Shown piece after piece: positions 10,001 to 18,033 of a DNA stretch of 24,067 nt (positions are counted from its first letter, which is position 1; every line of letters begins with the position of its first letter). The DNA is from a virus. A program made the position numbers and the translations under genes. The DNA is taken from the IMG/VR virus record IMGVR_UViG_3300030060_002753, positions 1 through 24,067 of that record; one strand, written 5' to 3'. The notes under the pieces are model-generated. The model had not been told where the DNA came from. It worked only from the letters and a program-made list of their open reading frames with translations, and made no database searches.

Positions 10001-11794
10001 TAATTTTGCTGCTGTAATTGTTGAAGCAGCTATTTTTGCTCCTGTTACAGCCAAGTTTGCTATGGCTGCTGTGTCTACCGCATCGTCAGCAAGTTCTGAA
10101 GCTCCAACAGCGTTTGCTGCTATTTCGCTTGCCCCTACAGAATCAGCAGCTAATTGAGTTGCAGTAATCGTGCCAGTAGCAATATTTGCTCCTTCAATTG
10201 TGGCTGCTGCTATCTTTGCTCCTGTTACCGCATCATCTGCTAAAGCATTGGTGTCAACTGCATCGTTGGCAAGTTCACTTGCTCCTATAGCGTTTGCCGC
10301 AATCTGACTTGCAGTAAGAGAATTATTTGCAATCTTTGCTCCAGCAATATCTCCATCTGAAAGATTTAATTTTGCATAAGCAATTGTCGTATTGGCAATT
10401 TTATCGTTAGTAACTGCTGCATCAACTATTGCCGCTGTATCAACAGCATTATCCGCTAATTCGCTTGAGCCGATTGCATTAGGAGCTATTTCCGAAGCTG
10501 TAATAGTATTTGCAACAATATTTCCTGCCGCAATTGTTGTCGCAGCAATATTTGCTCCTTCAATTGTCGCTGCTGCTATCTTTGCCCCAGTAACTGCGTC
10601 ATCAGCTATAGCCGCTGTATCTACAGCGTCATTCGCTAACTCACTAGCACCTACTGCATTTGCTGCTATTTGATTTGCTGTTAAAGAATTAGATGCAATC
10701 TTGGCAGCAGGAATATCTCCATCTGAGAGATTTAACTTTGCATAAGCAATAGTTGTATTAGCTATCTTTGCTCCAGTAACCGCATTATTTGCAATAGCAT
10801 TTGTATCAACAGCATCGTCTGCAAGTTCACTAGCCCCTACAGCGTTAGCAGCTATTTCACTAGCACCAACAGAATCTGCTGCAAGTTCAGTGGCAGTAAT
10901 TGTTCCAGCAACAATATTCGCCGCTGTAATTGTTGTATTAGCAATTTTTGCTCCAGTTACAGCCGCAGCACCTAACGCTGTTGTATCAACAGCACCCGCC
11001 GCAATTTTTGCAGCAGTTACAGCATCATCAAGAATTGCATTTGTATCTACAGCATCATCTGCTAATTCACTAGCACCTACAGCATTAGCAGCTATTTGAG
11101 TAGCCGTAATTGTTCCAGTTGCTAGTTTTGCGCCTGTAATAACACCATCAGTTATTTTAGATGCAGTAACAGAATTAGCTGCTAACTTTCCTGCCGTAAC
11201 AGCGAGATTAGCTATTGCATTTGTATCAACAGCATTATTAGCAAGTTCACTAGCACCAACAGCATCAGCGGCGATCTGTCCTGCTGTTATTGAATTATCA
11301 GCAATTTTTGCACCAGGAATATCTGCATTACTAAGATTTAACTTTGCATAAGCAATCGTTGCGTTTGCAATCTTATCGTTAGTAATTGCTGCATCTAAAA
11401 TCGCAGCAGTATCAACAGCGTCATCAGCTAATTCACTTGCACCTATTGCATTAGCTGCTATTTGTGTAGCAGTAATAGTATCGTTGACTAATTTGGCCCC
11501 AGTTATTGTTGCGTTCGCTATTTGAGTTGCTGTTATTGTTGCGTTTGCTATTTTTGCTGCCGTAACATTTAGATCAGTAATACTTGCTGTTACAACAGTA
11601 TTTGCCCCTAAAGCCGCAAGTGCTGAACCTGGAATTGAACCTGCATCGATTAAAGCAACACCTTTTTCTACTAACGCCTTAGCCGTAATTCGTTTCGTTT
11701 CCGATGCACTGCCGTCTACGACAGCTAATTCATCTCCAGCCGCTAAATCTGCTTCAGCTAACGGAGGCAGTTGACTTATTTGAAGATCAGCCAT
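4022..11794 (-). CDS. Giant tail fibre (2590 residues) with repeat shaft and embedded cupredoxin-like domain
   Basis: Modules in order: an N-terminal anchor (residues 1-58: LQISQLPPLAEADLAAGDEL and SASETKRITA), typical of cyanophage fibres; an Ala/Asn/Thr repeat shaft (about 60-770) built from ~10-residue units such as ASELADDAVDTAAIA and AVTGAKIA; a mixed region (770-1440); two copies of a 'VNGTTTT..DKNI.LGKVASPSD' module (about 1517-1590 and 2150-2215); a cupredoxin-like domain (about 1760-1884; His1821, Cys1868, His1871, Met1874); and a C-terminal block with VGIGTTSPSSELEVNG and a SKGDLRNIPVNAGTSAMTLS cap (about 2480-2590) common at phage fibre tips. There is no S74 peptidase after the VGIGTTSP motif. 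Probably a homotrimer for host contact. Confidence 0.9.
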   Translation of the reverse strand: MADLQISQLPPLAEADLAAGDELAVVDGSASETKRITAKALVEKGVALIDAGSIPGSALAALGANTVVTASITDLNVTAAKIANATITATQIANATITGAKLVNDTITATQIAANAIGASELADDAVDTAAILDAAITNDKIANATIAYAKLNLSNADIPGAKIADNSITAGQIAADAVGASELANNAVDTNAIANLAVTAGKLAANSVTASKITDGVITGAKLATGTITATQIAANAVGASELADDAVDTNAILDDAVTAAKIAAGAVDTTALGAAAVTGAKIANTTITAANIVAGTITATELAADSVGASEIAANAVGASELADDAVDTNAIANNAVTGAKIANTTIAYAKLNLSDGDIPAAKIASNSLTANQIAANAVGASELANDAVDTAAIADDAVTGAKIAAATIEGANIAATTIAAGNIVANTITASEIAPNAIGSSELADNAVDTAAIVDAAVTNDKIANTTIAYAKLNLSDGDIAGAKIANNSLTASQIAANAIGASELANDAVDTNALADDAVTGAKIAAATIEGANIATGTITATQLAADSVGASEIAANAVGASELADDAVDTAAIANLAVTGAKIAASTITAAKLNLSAGDIDGTKIANNSITASQIAANAITASELADDAVDTAAIANNAVTSAKIATNAVTATELANNAVDTAAVADAAITTAKIADGSVTAAKLDGTIPAGSIASNAVTTAKIADDAVTSAKLGAGAVDTLALGATSVTTAKLAASSVTDAKVASGISGAKLTDGTVTAAKLLTSDIDRSLNVASGKLGINNTVSAGTRSGISYNAQGLITATTALVASDLPVATATAVGGVSVPTSGGLTVSGAGALSIAATTTGATATKVTFNSFGQITGTAVLGASDLPVATASAVGAVSVPTGGPLSIDSNGAITVANSGVTAGTGAKVTVDAKGRVTNLTSLSDSDLPNHSAALITSGSIAAARIGNSTISGAKLANASTTLFGSVAQTGFPSSEFTGQFFFDSVSEDLYIYDGNAYQPVTTLTKGSLVFGGTFNASTSKVASVTTAGAAAGLSVGSNVPTPTSSTDGIYLVVENAGTPSAPAPVVALAPPDYILGVTNTSGSSWEEIDLSQTVAGQVASNITFTPFGQLQSTNVQDALEEIETEKLAKAGGTVTGQVLFGNTATLVFEGSSTDAFQTTLGVVNPTTADKTILLPNTSGTLITTNDSGTVTSAMIADGTILNADISTSAAIAFTKLADLASAKILVGDANNDAVAVSVTGDIAISNAGVVSITAASIVDSDISGSAAITGSKVATGTTSAVGVLQLTDSATSTSATTAATPAAVKIAKDAADAAATTANAALPKAGGTLTDNLIIDNAKSIRLTEADSNGSHYLALKAPNSVTADITFTLPDGDGSNGQRLQTDGSGNLSWGTDNSTDPTKLPLAGGTLSGDLNLGSNDITNGGTITGTFVGNITGNVTGNASTSTALATARAINGVNFDGTGDITVTAAAGTLSGNTLASGVTASSLTSVGTLGSLNVTNNVVVGGNLTVNGTTTTVSSTTVEVADKNIELGKVASPSDSTADGGGITLDAGSDGDKTWNWVNSTDAWTSSEHIDLVSGKVLKINGTQVLDGTNYTGNAATATKLATARAINGVNFDGSAAITITAAAGTLSGATLASGVTASSLTSVGTLTGLTSSGDINLNAQADLRFKDADSSHYVALQSPASVASSFTLTLPSADAAVSGYVLASDGSGTLSWVDPGSTSSPTFTGDVSLTNDGNLVGFAALSATYTGNAKTLTVTVASKTGAHRYNGSGSSSGYKIDGKESPFLTLTPGRTYKFDQADSSNANHPLRFYLEADKTTAYTTGVTTNGTAGSSGAYTQIVVSDTTPQVLHYQCSAHALMGNSVQTNSNQADLSTLNASNLSSGTVPTARLGSGTASSSNFLRGDGSWQVVDTSAAGSNTQVQFNNSGAFAGSSSFTFNSGTGAVTATSFIGDVTGDVTGTASQASTVNVTAQNSVAATVYPLFAGNGATATGYLTPSTDTGFTYNSSTGELTTARLTLDHGSGSGVPLNINGSGNGGQKIVLSGSGAPYIQFQEGTTDKAYIRWDNTAGSGNERFDLHNQATNRLLSITTDLKFSPNAGSNFYEVIHQNNIGSGGALASSAIHAASLTLSGDLTVNGTTTTINTTNLDVEDKNITLGKVASPSDATADGGGLTLKGATDKTFNWVDATDAWTSSEHIKVASGKTFIGDGSTLTALNASNIASGTIAAARVPTLNQNTTGTAATVTGAAQSNITSVGTLTGLTVDGKTLIGDAASSSVALLTVEGYSGGGAGQGIIHIQRGSVPSQADQLGEIRFADSAETVGAKIVAESTATWGSTNKPGRLRFYTKKTTNDVLALTLDEDQNATFAGTLFGINATPNQIGSMTTLHLAGPSGSSEGAGIRLQSDGETDDFLIYKNYAATYLRASGSDPIHIYHGSERLTVLANGKVGIGTTSPSSELEVNGTVSDSKGDLRNIPVNAGTSAMTLSASDAGKVVATTTGGWVIPTGLSQGNTFTLLNDSGNDQTINATALTTLYNTADGANVKASTLTLGARSMATIWMGSGTVGYIQASALTVS
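5150..5350 (-). repeat. Fibre module, copy B of the DKNI/LGKVASPSD unit
   Basis: It codes VNGTTTTINTTNLDVEDKNI, LGKVASPSDATADGGG and FNWVDATDAWTSSEHI, in the same order as the unit at about 7030-7245, with moderate divergence. Confidence 0.75.
7030..7440 (-). repeat. Fibre module, copy A
   Basis: This stretch codes LATARAINGVNFDGTGDITV, SGVTASSLTSVGTLGSLNV and VNGTTTTVSSTTVEVADKNI with LGKVASPSDSTADGGG, ending ...NSTDAWTSSEHI. Related copies recur at about 6795-6955 (LATARAINGVNFDGSAAITI) and 5150-5350 (VNGTTTTINTTNLDVEDKNI...DATDAWTSSEHI). Segmental duplication within one gene is the simplest reading. Confidence 0.75.
9480..11620 (-). repeat. Fibre-shaft repeats with 366-nt super-repeat
   Basis: The shaft is coded by degenerate ~30-nt units. 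On a larger scale the KLNLS(x)(x)DI landmark recurs, with its TTT trinucleotide (plus strand) at 9999, 10365, 10731 and 11337. Spacings are 366, 366 and 606 nt (122, 122 and 202 residues). Each super-unit runs KLNLS..DI - AKIA.NS - QIAANA - ASELA.DAVDT.AIA - AVTGAKIA. The exact 366-nt spacing of three copies points to recent tandem duplication. Confidence 0.8.
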
Positions 11795-11834
11795 TTAACT
11801 CTTGTCTTTAAGGACAGTTTATACCTTTTATCTA

Positions 11835-12704
11835 TTATGTCGCATCATCTTCTAAGAACAGTTTGCTTCCATCTTCTTGCAATATGTAGTCAGTAGATTC
11901 TTGTAAAATATATCCAGGTGTTGAGCCTACTTTTAGATCAAACTCACCATTAGTAATAAAATCTATTTGAGTTTTTACTATTCCAACATTAGGGATTGAA
12001 ATACTACAACTTGTTATCTGTGCCGTACATTCATACCAAACATTGTTTGCAGAAGAAGCAGATTCTCTATAGAGAAAAAACCTACCAATAAAATCAGTCC
12101 CTTGTTGAACTCGTAAAATCAAACGAGCCAAATAAGAAGAAAATTCTTGATCAGGAGAATAATCAGGATCTGTTGCTACATACCTATGCTCCCAAAAACA
12201 AGTCATTGATCCTTGCCCTTGAATCATTCCATTGTCATATTGCCTCTTAAAAACATCACCTAGTTGACTAATTTCTATTTGATCTCTTTGTGTAGTGAAT
12301 TCATATTCTTCAATTCTTGCTAAAGGTCTGTAATTGTTGTTTCTAGAAATTATTGAAATCTCTTGATTACCAGAAGGAGCAACCAAAGTTAAAGCACTTG
12401 TTTTTGTTCCACCAACTGCAAGTGCAAAAGTTGTATAAAGTCGCAATCCTCCTATGTCATCAACATGAGCAAACCAACTGCCATCTCTTGCGTTATGACC
12501 AGAAACTAATTCTAAATTTGCAGATCCATCTGTTCTTGATATTGATATTCGATCACCCGTAATAATATTTCCTTTTACATTATCAACAGAGAATCTTTTC
12601 CTTGAAACATTTACATCACTAGGAACTATTGAAGCAGTAAGACTCTGCTCCATTGAAGTTCTTTTGAGTTCAACGAACCCTCCGCTACCTAAATAGGTGG
12701 GCAT
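11835..12704 (-). CDS. Tail structural protein with tube-like domain, precedes giant fibre
   Basis: A 289-residue protein (MPTYLGSGGFVELKRTSMEQ). The N-terminal ~125 residues are beta-rich and not recognised. Residues ~138-255 repeat the motif order of the preceding protein: DQIEISQLGDVFKRQYDNGM then IQGQGSMTCFW (161-171), followed by RFFLYRESASSANNVWYECT and a QITSCSISIPNVGIVKTQID strand pair. The LGD to I-x-G spacing is 11 residues, against 12 in the neighbour. The C-terminal tail has a short LQE(x)TDYILQEDGSKLFLED-type repeat. The start lies 4 nt after the upstream stop, implying coupling. Likely a tip or fibre-adaptor protein; this is inference from motif and place. Confidence 0.6.
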   Translation of the reverse strand: MPTYLGSGGFVELKRTSMEQSLTASIVPSDVNVSRKRFSVDNVKGNIITGDRISISRTDGSANLELVSGHNARDGSWFAHVDDIGGLRLYTTFALAVGGTKTSALTLVAPSGNQEISIISRNNNYRPLARIEEYEFTTQRDQIEISQLGDVFKRQYDNGMIQGQGSMTCFWEHRYVATDPDYSPDQEFSSYLARLILRVQQGTDFIGRFFLYRESASSANNVWYECTAQITSCSISIPNVGIVKTQIDFITNGEFDLKVGSTPGYILQESTDYILQEDGSKLFLEDDAT

Positions 12705-12708
12705 CTAT

Positions 12709-13143
12709 TTAAGCAGCAATTACAGCAGTAGGAGCAGAAGCAGCCTCAAAGGAAACTTCAGCAGACAAGACTTCACCTTGGCTACTTGTCATAGCAATAC
12801 TTGTCAAGATAACAGTTATAGTCGTGACTTTTTCAGTATCTGAATGATCTTTAATTCCCAAGCTAAGTTCTACCGTCTCCGAAACCGCACCACCTGTTTT
12901 AACTAATTTACCCATCAATACAGATGCTTGAGTTTGATCAACAGATGAACCTTGTGCGGAATACCAAGAAATCGAAGCAGAACCAGAAATGCTGCGTGTT
13001 CCACCTATAAGTTGTCTGTCACGATCACCTAAAGTTGTGACATCCAAGGTTTCCTGTGATGCAGTAAAACTCCATGTAGTTACGGTTGCGACTGTGGTAT
13101 TACCCACTTTCATCAACCCATCACCGCCTGAATAGTAGCCCAC
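12709..13143 (-). CDS. Small tail-tube-fold protein downstream of the tip gene
   Basis: The 144-residue product starts at GTG 13143: MGYYSGGDGLMKVGNTTVAT. It continues SQETLDVTTLGDRDRQLIGG (residues 29-48) and SISGSASISWY (51-61). The order 'Y.GgdG.l.VG.t.Va.v..Ws......e.ld.TtLGD..r....G..s.sGsas..wY' is a hallmark of small tail tube or tube-like structural proteins. The GTG start is preferred over the internal ATG (Met11) because the YSGGDG segment belongs to this pattern. It is a second tube-type protein besides the 311-residue one at 21991-22926. Its place next to tip and fibre genes suggests a tip ring or fibre-attachment ring. No Shine-Dalgarno is obvious. Confidence 0.7.
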   Translation of the reverse strand: MGYYSGGDGLMKVGNTTVATVTTWSFTASQETLDVTTLGDRDRQLIGGTRSISGSASISWYSAQGSSVDQTQASVLMGKLVKTGGAVSETVELSLGIKDHSDTEKVTTITVILTSIAMTSSQGEVLSAEVSFEAASAPTAVIAA

Positions 13144-13174
13144 GACAATTTTTAAATTAAACAGTCATTCTATT

Positions 13175-13573
13175 CTAAGGCGAATCGAGGCAAGCAACAA
13201 ATTTACATTCAACATTGCTACGTCCAGGATAGACACTTGTCACCATTGGAGGGCCATCATATCTCCATTTTAACTCTGTTCTTTCAACAAAATATGATTG
13301 CATTTGACTAGAAGCTCCTTCTACAACACCAGTGCCATTAAAGGTAACTTCATCCCAAACTGAATTTATATCTTCATAATTTTGCAAAATTGCAGCAGCA
13401 TCTGAATCTTCAATATTATTGAATCCCAATGTCAAAGTTGAATTATATCTATATTTTCCATATCGAATAATAGTTTTTACTCCATTTAAAGCTTGAAATT
13501 CATTTTGAGGATATTCCCCAGGAGAATAACTTCTTGTTGAAGGAACTAAATTTGTAGGTTCAAAAGTTGCCAT
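13175..13573 (-). CDS. Minor tail protein of unknown role, possibly gpM-like
   Basis: A 132-residue protein beginning MATFEPTNLVPSTRSYSPGE. It contains FQALNGVKTIIRYGKYRYNS and then TLTLGFNNIEDSDAAAILQN, ending in ...YPGRSNVECKFVACLDSP. The 'v.f.nG...r...s....tl.f.ni.d.d...i...y' shape resembles small beta-barrel tail proteins such as lambda gpM, but I cannot name the family from sequence alone. Start ATG 13573 shares its first base region with the J-like stop (TAATG), so it is translationally coupled and likely part of the tip. In lambda, M precedes L; here the possible counterpart follows J. Confidence 0.6.
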   Translation of the reverse strand: MATFEPTNLVPSTRSYSPGEYPQNEFQALNGVKTIIRYGKYRYNSTLTLGFNNIEDSDAAAILQNYEDINSVWDEVTFNGTGVVEGASSQMQSYFVERTELKWRYDGPPMVTSVYPGRSNVECKFVACLDSP

Positions 13574-16500
13574 TAGATTGTGTTTACGTCAGGGAACCGA
13601 TTGTTGAATGTCACAATATCGTTAGGATTTATGTCCCGTAGAGTACTCATAAAACCATCTTTATCAAACGGAACATGACTTGCTGCAATTTTAATAAAAC
13701 CCTCCTCTCCATGAGTAATTGATTCAATCTTATACAAACGATCTTCAGTCGTTTCATCAACCACTGTAAATATAGTGTTTTTTAAAACATCACTTGGAGC
13801 TTTTCCGTTCCCAGCAAAAACAAAAGTATCATCATTTACAACATTATTTTCTCCTGGTTTCCAAAAATAAATTTTTTGACTACCACTTATTGTTTCTCTA
13901 CTAACAATATTTAAATCATTATCAATACTTCCATTTTTAAATCGACTCGTATGAGTCATTTCAGTCATTACTCTTATATAATCACCAGCCCTTAGATTTA
14001 AAACGGAAATTGGTGTTGTTTCAAACGTGATGCCATGATCAACATCTTTTCTTGTTGCCAATGCAAATGCAGCAAATTTCTTTGCATGATTTTCATGAGT
14101 ACACCATCCACTCATATCAAATACTTCTTCAGGAAGTGCTTCTGCTTTTCTTAAAAAAGCATTAGGATCAGTTTCCTCTGGCTTTCTATAAGCAAAAGTC
14201 AATGCTTTAGTCTCAGGAAAACCATCTTGTTCATCTTGTCTATACATAACAGTTGCTTTAAACATTCTTCTTTCTTCTGGAGTTAAGAAAGTAACTTGTA
14301 AATCTTTCATGTTTCCATCAGTAAATAACGCCTTTACGTCACTCTCCATCTGAGTTCTGGTGATGTTATATCTTATCTGACCATTAACATCAACAGGTAC
14401 ACCTGGCCTTAAACTAAATTGCCCACCAACAATACAAAAATCTAAGAAGCAATAGCCAGCATTTTCAAATATAAACTCTCTTAAATTTATTTCTTTATCA
14501 ATAATACCGTTCCATTTAAATTCATTTTTCAAACAATAATTTGCACCTTCTTGCATTTCACTTACATTGACAGCTTTTATACCTGCAATATCACCAGCAC
14601 CATAATCAGTATTAGTTAATAAGTCATAAACTATTTCAACAATATTATCGGTTGATTGAAAACGATTACTTTTGCCTGTCAACGGATCAATAGTTGTATT
14701 ACCTGGACCTTCATTATCATTAGGATCTTTAATTAACCTTTGAACTTTTATTCCTTCCTGTATGAAACAAGACAAAGAAGCAAATTGATTAAAGTTTGGA
14801 CTTGCACCAATTCTTAATCCAGCAATTGCAAGTTTTTCATAATTAATTTTTGCATGTGAACTATTTGCTCCTTCATGAATTATTTCATTAATATGAGTTA
14901 TCTCATGTTCAGGCCCATTGCTATGACTAGAGTCTTCTGTGTCATACAAGAAATAATCAGCTATAGCATTATTAGGATTTGTATCTCTTTGATCTAAAAA
15001 ATAGGTGTTGTGAGAAGGGAAATCTGTGTCATTAGGATTTTGTGCATCATAAGAATCAGGGTCTACAAACGGTGTTCCTGCAATTAAATCAAAAACAGTT
15101 TGTGGTGCATCAGCTAGGCGAACTTGATCTCCAGTAAAATATTCATCTCCTGAATGACCATCTTGTTTTTTATAAGTTATATAAGAACGAACAGTACCAC
15201 TATCATCTGTCCATGATTTTGAGGTTTTGGTAATTCTAAGTCCAGTACCAGTTGTATCTTCTAATGCAACAACAGCATGATCCGTTTCCACTTCAGCAGG
15301 AGGTGTCCTGTCTTGCACTTGCATTGCAATTCCAAAATTCAATGATTTAACCCCATTACTTACGTTTGTATACCTCCAATCCCTTCCTGCTCCGTTTGAT
15401 GCAGGATTTCTAGCAATTCTAAAACGATGCCATATACCAGTAGGATTACCATTTCCATCGTTTGCTTCTACAGCAGTAGTCCACGCATCGACAACGCTGT
15501 AATCGCCTGCGGCAGCAGTAAATGTCCCTAAAGAACCAGCAGGAATAATTGTTCCACCAAACCAATATTGCCAACGCCATTGCCCACCAGCCACTTCAGT
15601 CGCTGTTAAAGCAATACCGTGATAAGGGCTAAAATAGGAATTACCACCATCAGAAGGAATGCCTTTAAAATTTCTTTCACTAGGAGTCGCAAAACCTGTC
15701 CTTCCCCAATTACCATAATTAGCTCCTGAAGGATCAGTCCCTGGCCCAGTTCCCCAATAAGTGTAATCATTTGCGTTTGGATTTGAACCCCCTCTATTCC
15801 AAGGTGTGCCTACTAAAGAAGGTGTTATTAATTGTGGACTAAAGCGTTCATGTGAAAAAGTAAAAGAAGGATAAGCCCAATTATCTTCACCAATTGATTT
15901 AGGAGAAAAATCAGTAACAGGTTCTCCTCCTGTTATTGGATTACCTTGTTCGTCAAAACCAGAGCCTAAACCTCCTCTAACCCATTCAATGTTATTAGTT
16001 AATCCATTTCCTCTTGCAATAGAAGCTGTATTTTTATCTGGGAGAGTTGCAGTCTCAGCATGGAAATAAGCCATTGCTGTGATTGTTGTTTGCCCTGCAT
16101 CATTTTTTAAATCAAATGATTTTGTATGTAACTCTCCTGCATAACTTAAAATATAAATATCTCTATCTGGTTCTTCATTTAAAACAACATTTCCAGCAAC
16201 AGGTACAAAGCGATATTCAAGTGGTTTTGCATCAATATGTTTTATATTAATTGTATTGTATTGAGGTTGATTTGTAGCACCTCTTACACAAAAGACTCGA
16301 CTACATACATCCGTCCAACCAGTATTAGTATTTAAAATTTTTGCTTGTAATTTAAAGAAACTTAAACGATTAACATATTTACTAACTGATCCAAGACTAA
16401 TATTACCGCCATCTTTTTCATAACTAACAATTCTTTCTCTACTAGGACATTCATTTAGATTTTGATTACCACTAATTTGCCTCCAAACTGTGCTTTTGAT

Positions 16501-18033
16501 ACCTATTTGAGTTTCATCACATTCTTTAGTGTTTGCAAAAGAGCCAATTTCACATTTCTGAACAATTAAAGCTTCATAAGGCATTTTTGCATCTTCTGTA
16601 TTTGTAAAATTCATATATCCTGGTTCATCTACTTTCATCTTGTAACTTTTACCTTCATATTTTCCGTTCACAGGAAAAGGTGTCCAAATATTTCCGTCTG
16701 TTTCTTGATATACCGTTGCCAACGCTGAACCAACCATATATTGCTCACCTAAAGCCATACTTGTATCAGTTTCTTCTCTTACTGAATCAGCAGCAGCTTT
16801 TGCATCTCCACTACCCCAAGGTGAAAATTTATCCCATCTTTTTGAACGATCTATTTGATCTAATTTCTTATCATCCTCATTAACACCACCACCTAAAAGA
16901 TTAGAGGAAATCCAAGCATCTTCATTTTCTGCTTTATAAATATCTAAATTAAAATCATGATTTTTAGTTACTAAATGATTAATAGAACTTGGACTGTGAA
17001 CACTACTTTTTAGACAAACGTATCTTGGAAAAAAATGAACCATTTTTTGTCTTTTTACTTCTAAATCATCTGCAACCTCACCACTCATTCCTTTTGGAAA
17101 CATCAATAATTCCCAGTTAATTTTAAAAGCACTTCCATTAGGCATTGGAGCGTAAAGTCCAAATTTTGAATTAGAAGCAGGAGTTTTTGTACTTGAAAAA
17201 CTTGGTTGCCATGCCCAATTGCCATTAGGATCTAAAACCTTGACCATAAAAGGATCATTATCGTCATATTCTCTATTTCCACGATGGCCATAATTATTGT
17301 CATTACGAGCAGTCCCTCCAACAAAATCAGATGGCTTTAAACGATTTTGCTGATCAAGGTGTTGAGTATAATTAGTACCATGTAAACCTTTATATTGAAC
17401 TGATTGAAAACTCTTGTTAGCACGACCACCTGTAGAAAAATATAGTTTTAATTTTGATTCTGGAAAATTATCTAAAAATGTTTCACCTAAAGCAAAAGTT
17501 TTAAATAATGGTGTAGCTCCTATTTCGCCTTGAGAAAATAAACAAATAGCATTAATTTCTTGACCATATTGTTTATCACGAATCTGCGACCAGATTAATT
17601 GACTTGAAACTCTTATACCTAACCTTGCATAAACTAAAGGAATAAAAGAACCTAAAACAGCTAAGTCTTGTGCAGATTCAAATCCACTAACAGGATTAAA
17701 TCTACTTCTGCCTTGAACACCACCTATCTGAAGACTTGGGGCATCTTTTGGTTGCTTGGGTTTAGGTGTAAGTAAATATGTAGCAGCAGCAATCGCAACG
17801 GTAATTGCAAGTTTTACATACCATGCCTGTGCTACATACCATGCACCAATCGAAACTGGATCACATCTAATATCTGGAATTAATTCATATCCTTTTCTTG
17901 AATCTTTATGATATTTATAAGTTAAATCTAAAAACTGTAAATACTCTTTATCAGTTATGCCAAGTGCATTACATAATTCTATTTCATAGGGTAATAAAGT
18001 TCTAAAACCTCCAAAAAGGTTAGAGGACTCCAT
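13573..18033 (-). CDS. Tail tip attachment protein, gpJ-like central hub
   Basis: About 1486 residues from ATG 18033; the frame extends to a GTG at 18111, but that start overlaps the K-like gene more and has no ribosome site. Early conserved features are LLPYEIELCNALGITDKEYL and a hydrophobic AITVAIAAATYLL segment (about residues 70-90), both common in J-like N-termini. The hub core includes LAIAGLRIGASPNFNQFASL (about 1063-1090), IVEIVYDLLTNTDYGAG and REFIFENAGYCFLDF, as in Phage-tail_3/J proteins. Residues ~690-910 form a Gly/Asn/Trp-rich insertion (e.g. GGQWRWQYWFGGTIIPAG). The protein ends DRLYKIESITHGEEGF...NRFPDVNTI without fibronectin-type repeats or a receptor-binding C-terminus. TAATG overlap with the next gene. 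Confidence 0.85.
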   Translation of the reverse strand: MESSNLFGGFRTLLPYEIELCNALGITDKEYLQFLDLTYKYHKDSRKGYELIPDIRCDPVSIGAWYVAQAWYVKLAITVAIAAATYLLTPKPKQPKDAPSLQIGGVQGRSRFNPVSGFESAQDLAVLGSFIPLVYARLGIRVSSQLIWSQIRDKQYGQEINAICLFSQGEIGATPLFKTFALGETFLDNFPESKLKLYFSTGGRANKSFQSVQYKGLHGTNYTQHLDQQNRLKPSDFVGGTARNDNNYGHRGNREYDDNDPFMVKVLDPNGNWAWQPSFSSTKTPASNSKFGLYAPMPNGSAFKINWELLMFPKGMSGEVADDLEVKRQKMVHFFPRYVCLKSSVHSPSSINHLVTKNHDFNLDIYKAENEDAWISSNLLGGGVNEDDKKLDQIDRSKRWDKFSPWGSGDAKAAADSVREETDTSMALGEQYMVGSALATVYQETDGNIWTPFPVNGKYEGKSYKMKVDEPGYMNFTNTEDAKMPYEALIVQKCEIGSFANTKECDETQIGIKSTVWRQISGNQNLNECPSRERIVSYEKDGGNISLGSVSKYVNRLSFFKLQAKILNTNTGWTDVCSRVFCVRGATNQPQYNTINIKHIDAKPLEYRFVPVAGNVVLNEEPDRDIYILSYAGELHTKSFDLKNDAGQTTITAMAYFHAETATLPDKNTASIARGNGLTNNIEWVRGGLGSGFDEQGNPITGGEPVTDFSPKSIGEDNWAYPSFTFSHERFSPQLITPSLVGTPWNRGGSNPNANDYTYWGTGPGTDPSGANYGNWGRTGFATPSERNFKGIPSDGGNSYFSPYHGIALTATEVAGGQWRWQYWFGGTIIPAGSLGTFTAAAGDYSVVDAWTTAVEANDGNGNPTGIWHRFRIARNPASNGAGRDWRYTNVSNGVKSLNFGIAMQVQDRTPPAEVETDHAVVALEDTTGTGLRITKTSKSWTDDSGTVRSYITYKKQDGHSGDEYFTGDQVRLADAPQTVFDLIAGTPFVDPDSYDAQNPNDTDFPSHNTYFLDQRDTNPNNAIADYFLYDTEDSSHSNGPEHEITHINEIIHEGANSSHAKINYEKLAIAGLRIGASPNFNQFASLSCFIQEGIKVQRLIKDPNDNEGPGNTTIDPLTGKSNRFQSTDNIVEIVYDLLTNTDYGAGDIAGIKAVNVSEMQEGANYCLKNEFKWNGIIDKEINLREFIFENAGYCFLDFCIVGGQFSLRPGVPVDVNGQIRYNITRTQMESDVKALFTDGNMKDLQVTFLTPEERRMFKATVMYRQDEQDGFPETKALTFAYRKPEETDPNAFLRKAEALPEEVFDMSGWCTHENHAKKFAAFALATRKDVDHGITFETTPISVLNLRAGDYIRVMTEMTHTSRFKNGSIDNDLNIVSRETISGSQKIYFWKPGENNVVNDDTFVFAGNGKAPSDVLKNTIFTVVDETTEDRLYKIESITHGEEGFIKIAASHVPFDKDGFMSTLRDINPNDIVTFNNRFPDVNTI

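Noticed and set aside
9432-11099. Several plus-strand open frames (e.g. 9432-9941, 10392-10673)
   Set aside because: They arise from stop-free antisense reading of the repeat shaft; the Ala/Val/Ile/Ser low complexity mirrors the repeats, not an independent protein.
9480-11620. CRISPR array as explanation of the regular repeats
   Set aside because: The repeats are degenerate, in frame, contiguous without unique spacers and code a continuous fibre shaft.
11795-11834. Terminator before the giant fibre (TGTC..GACA stem)
   Set aside because: The stem is only 4-5 bp, AT-rich and has no T-run in the minus direction.
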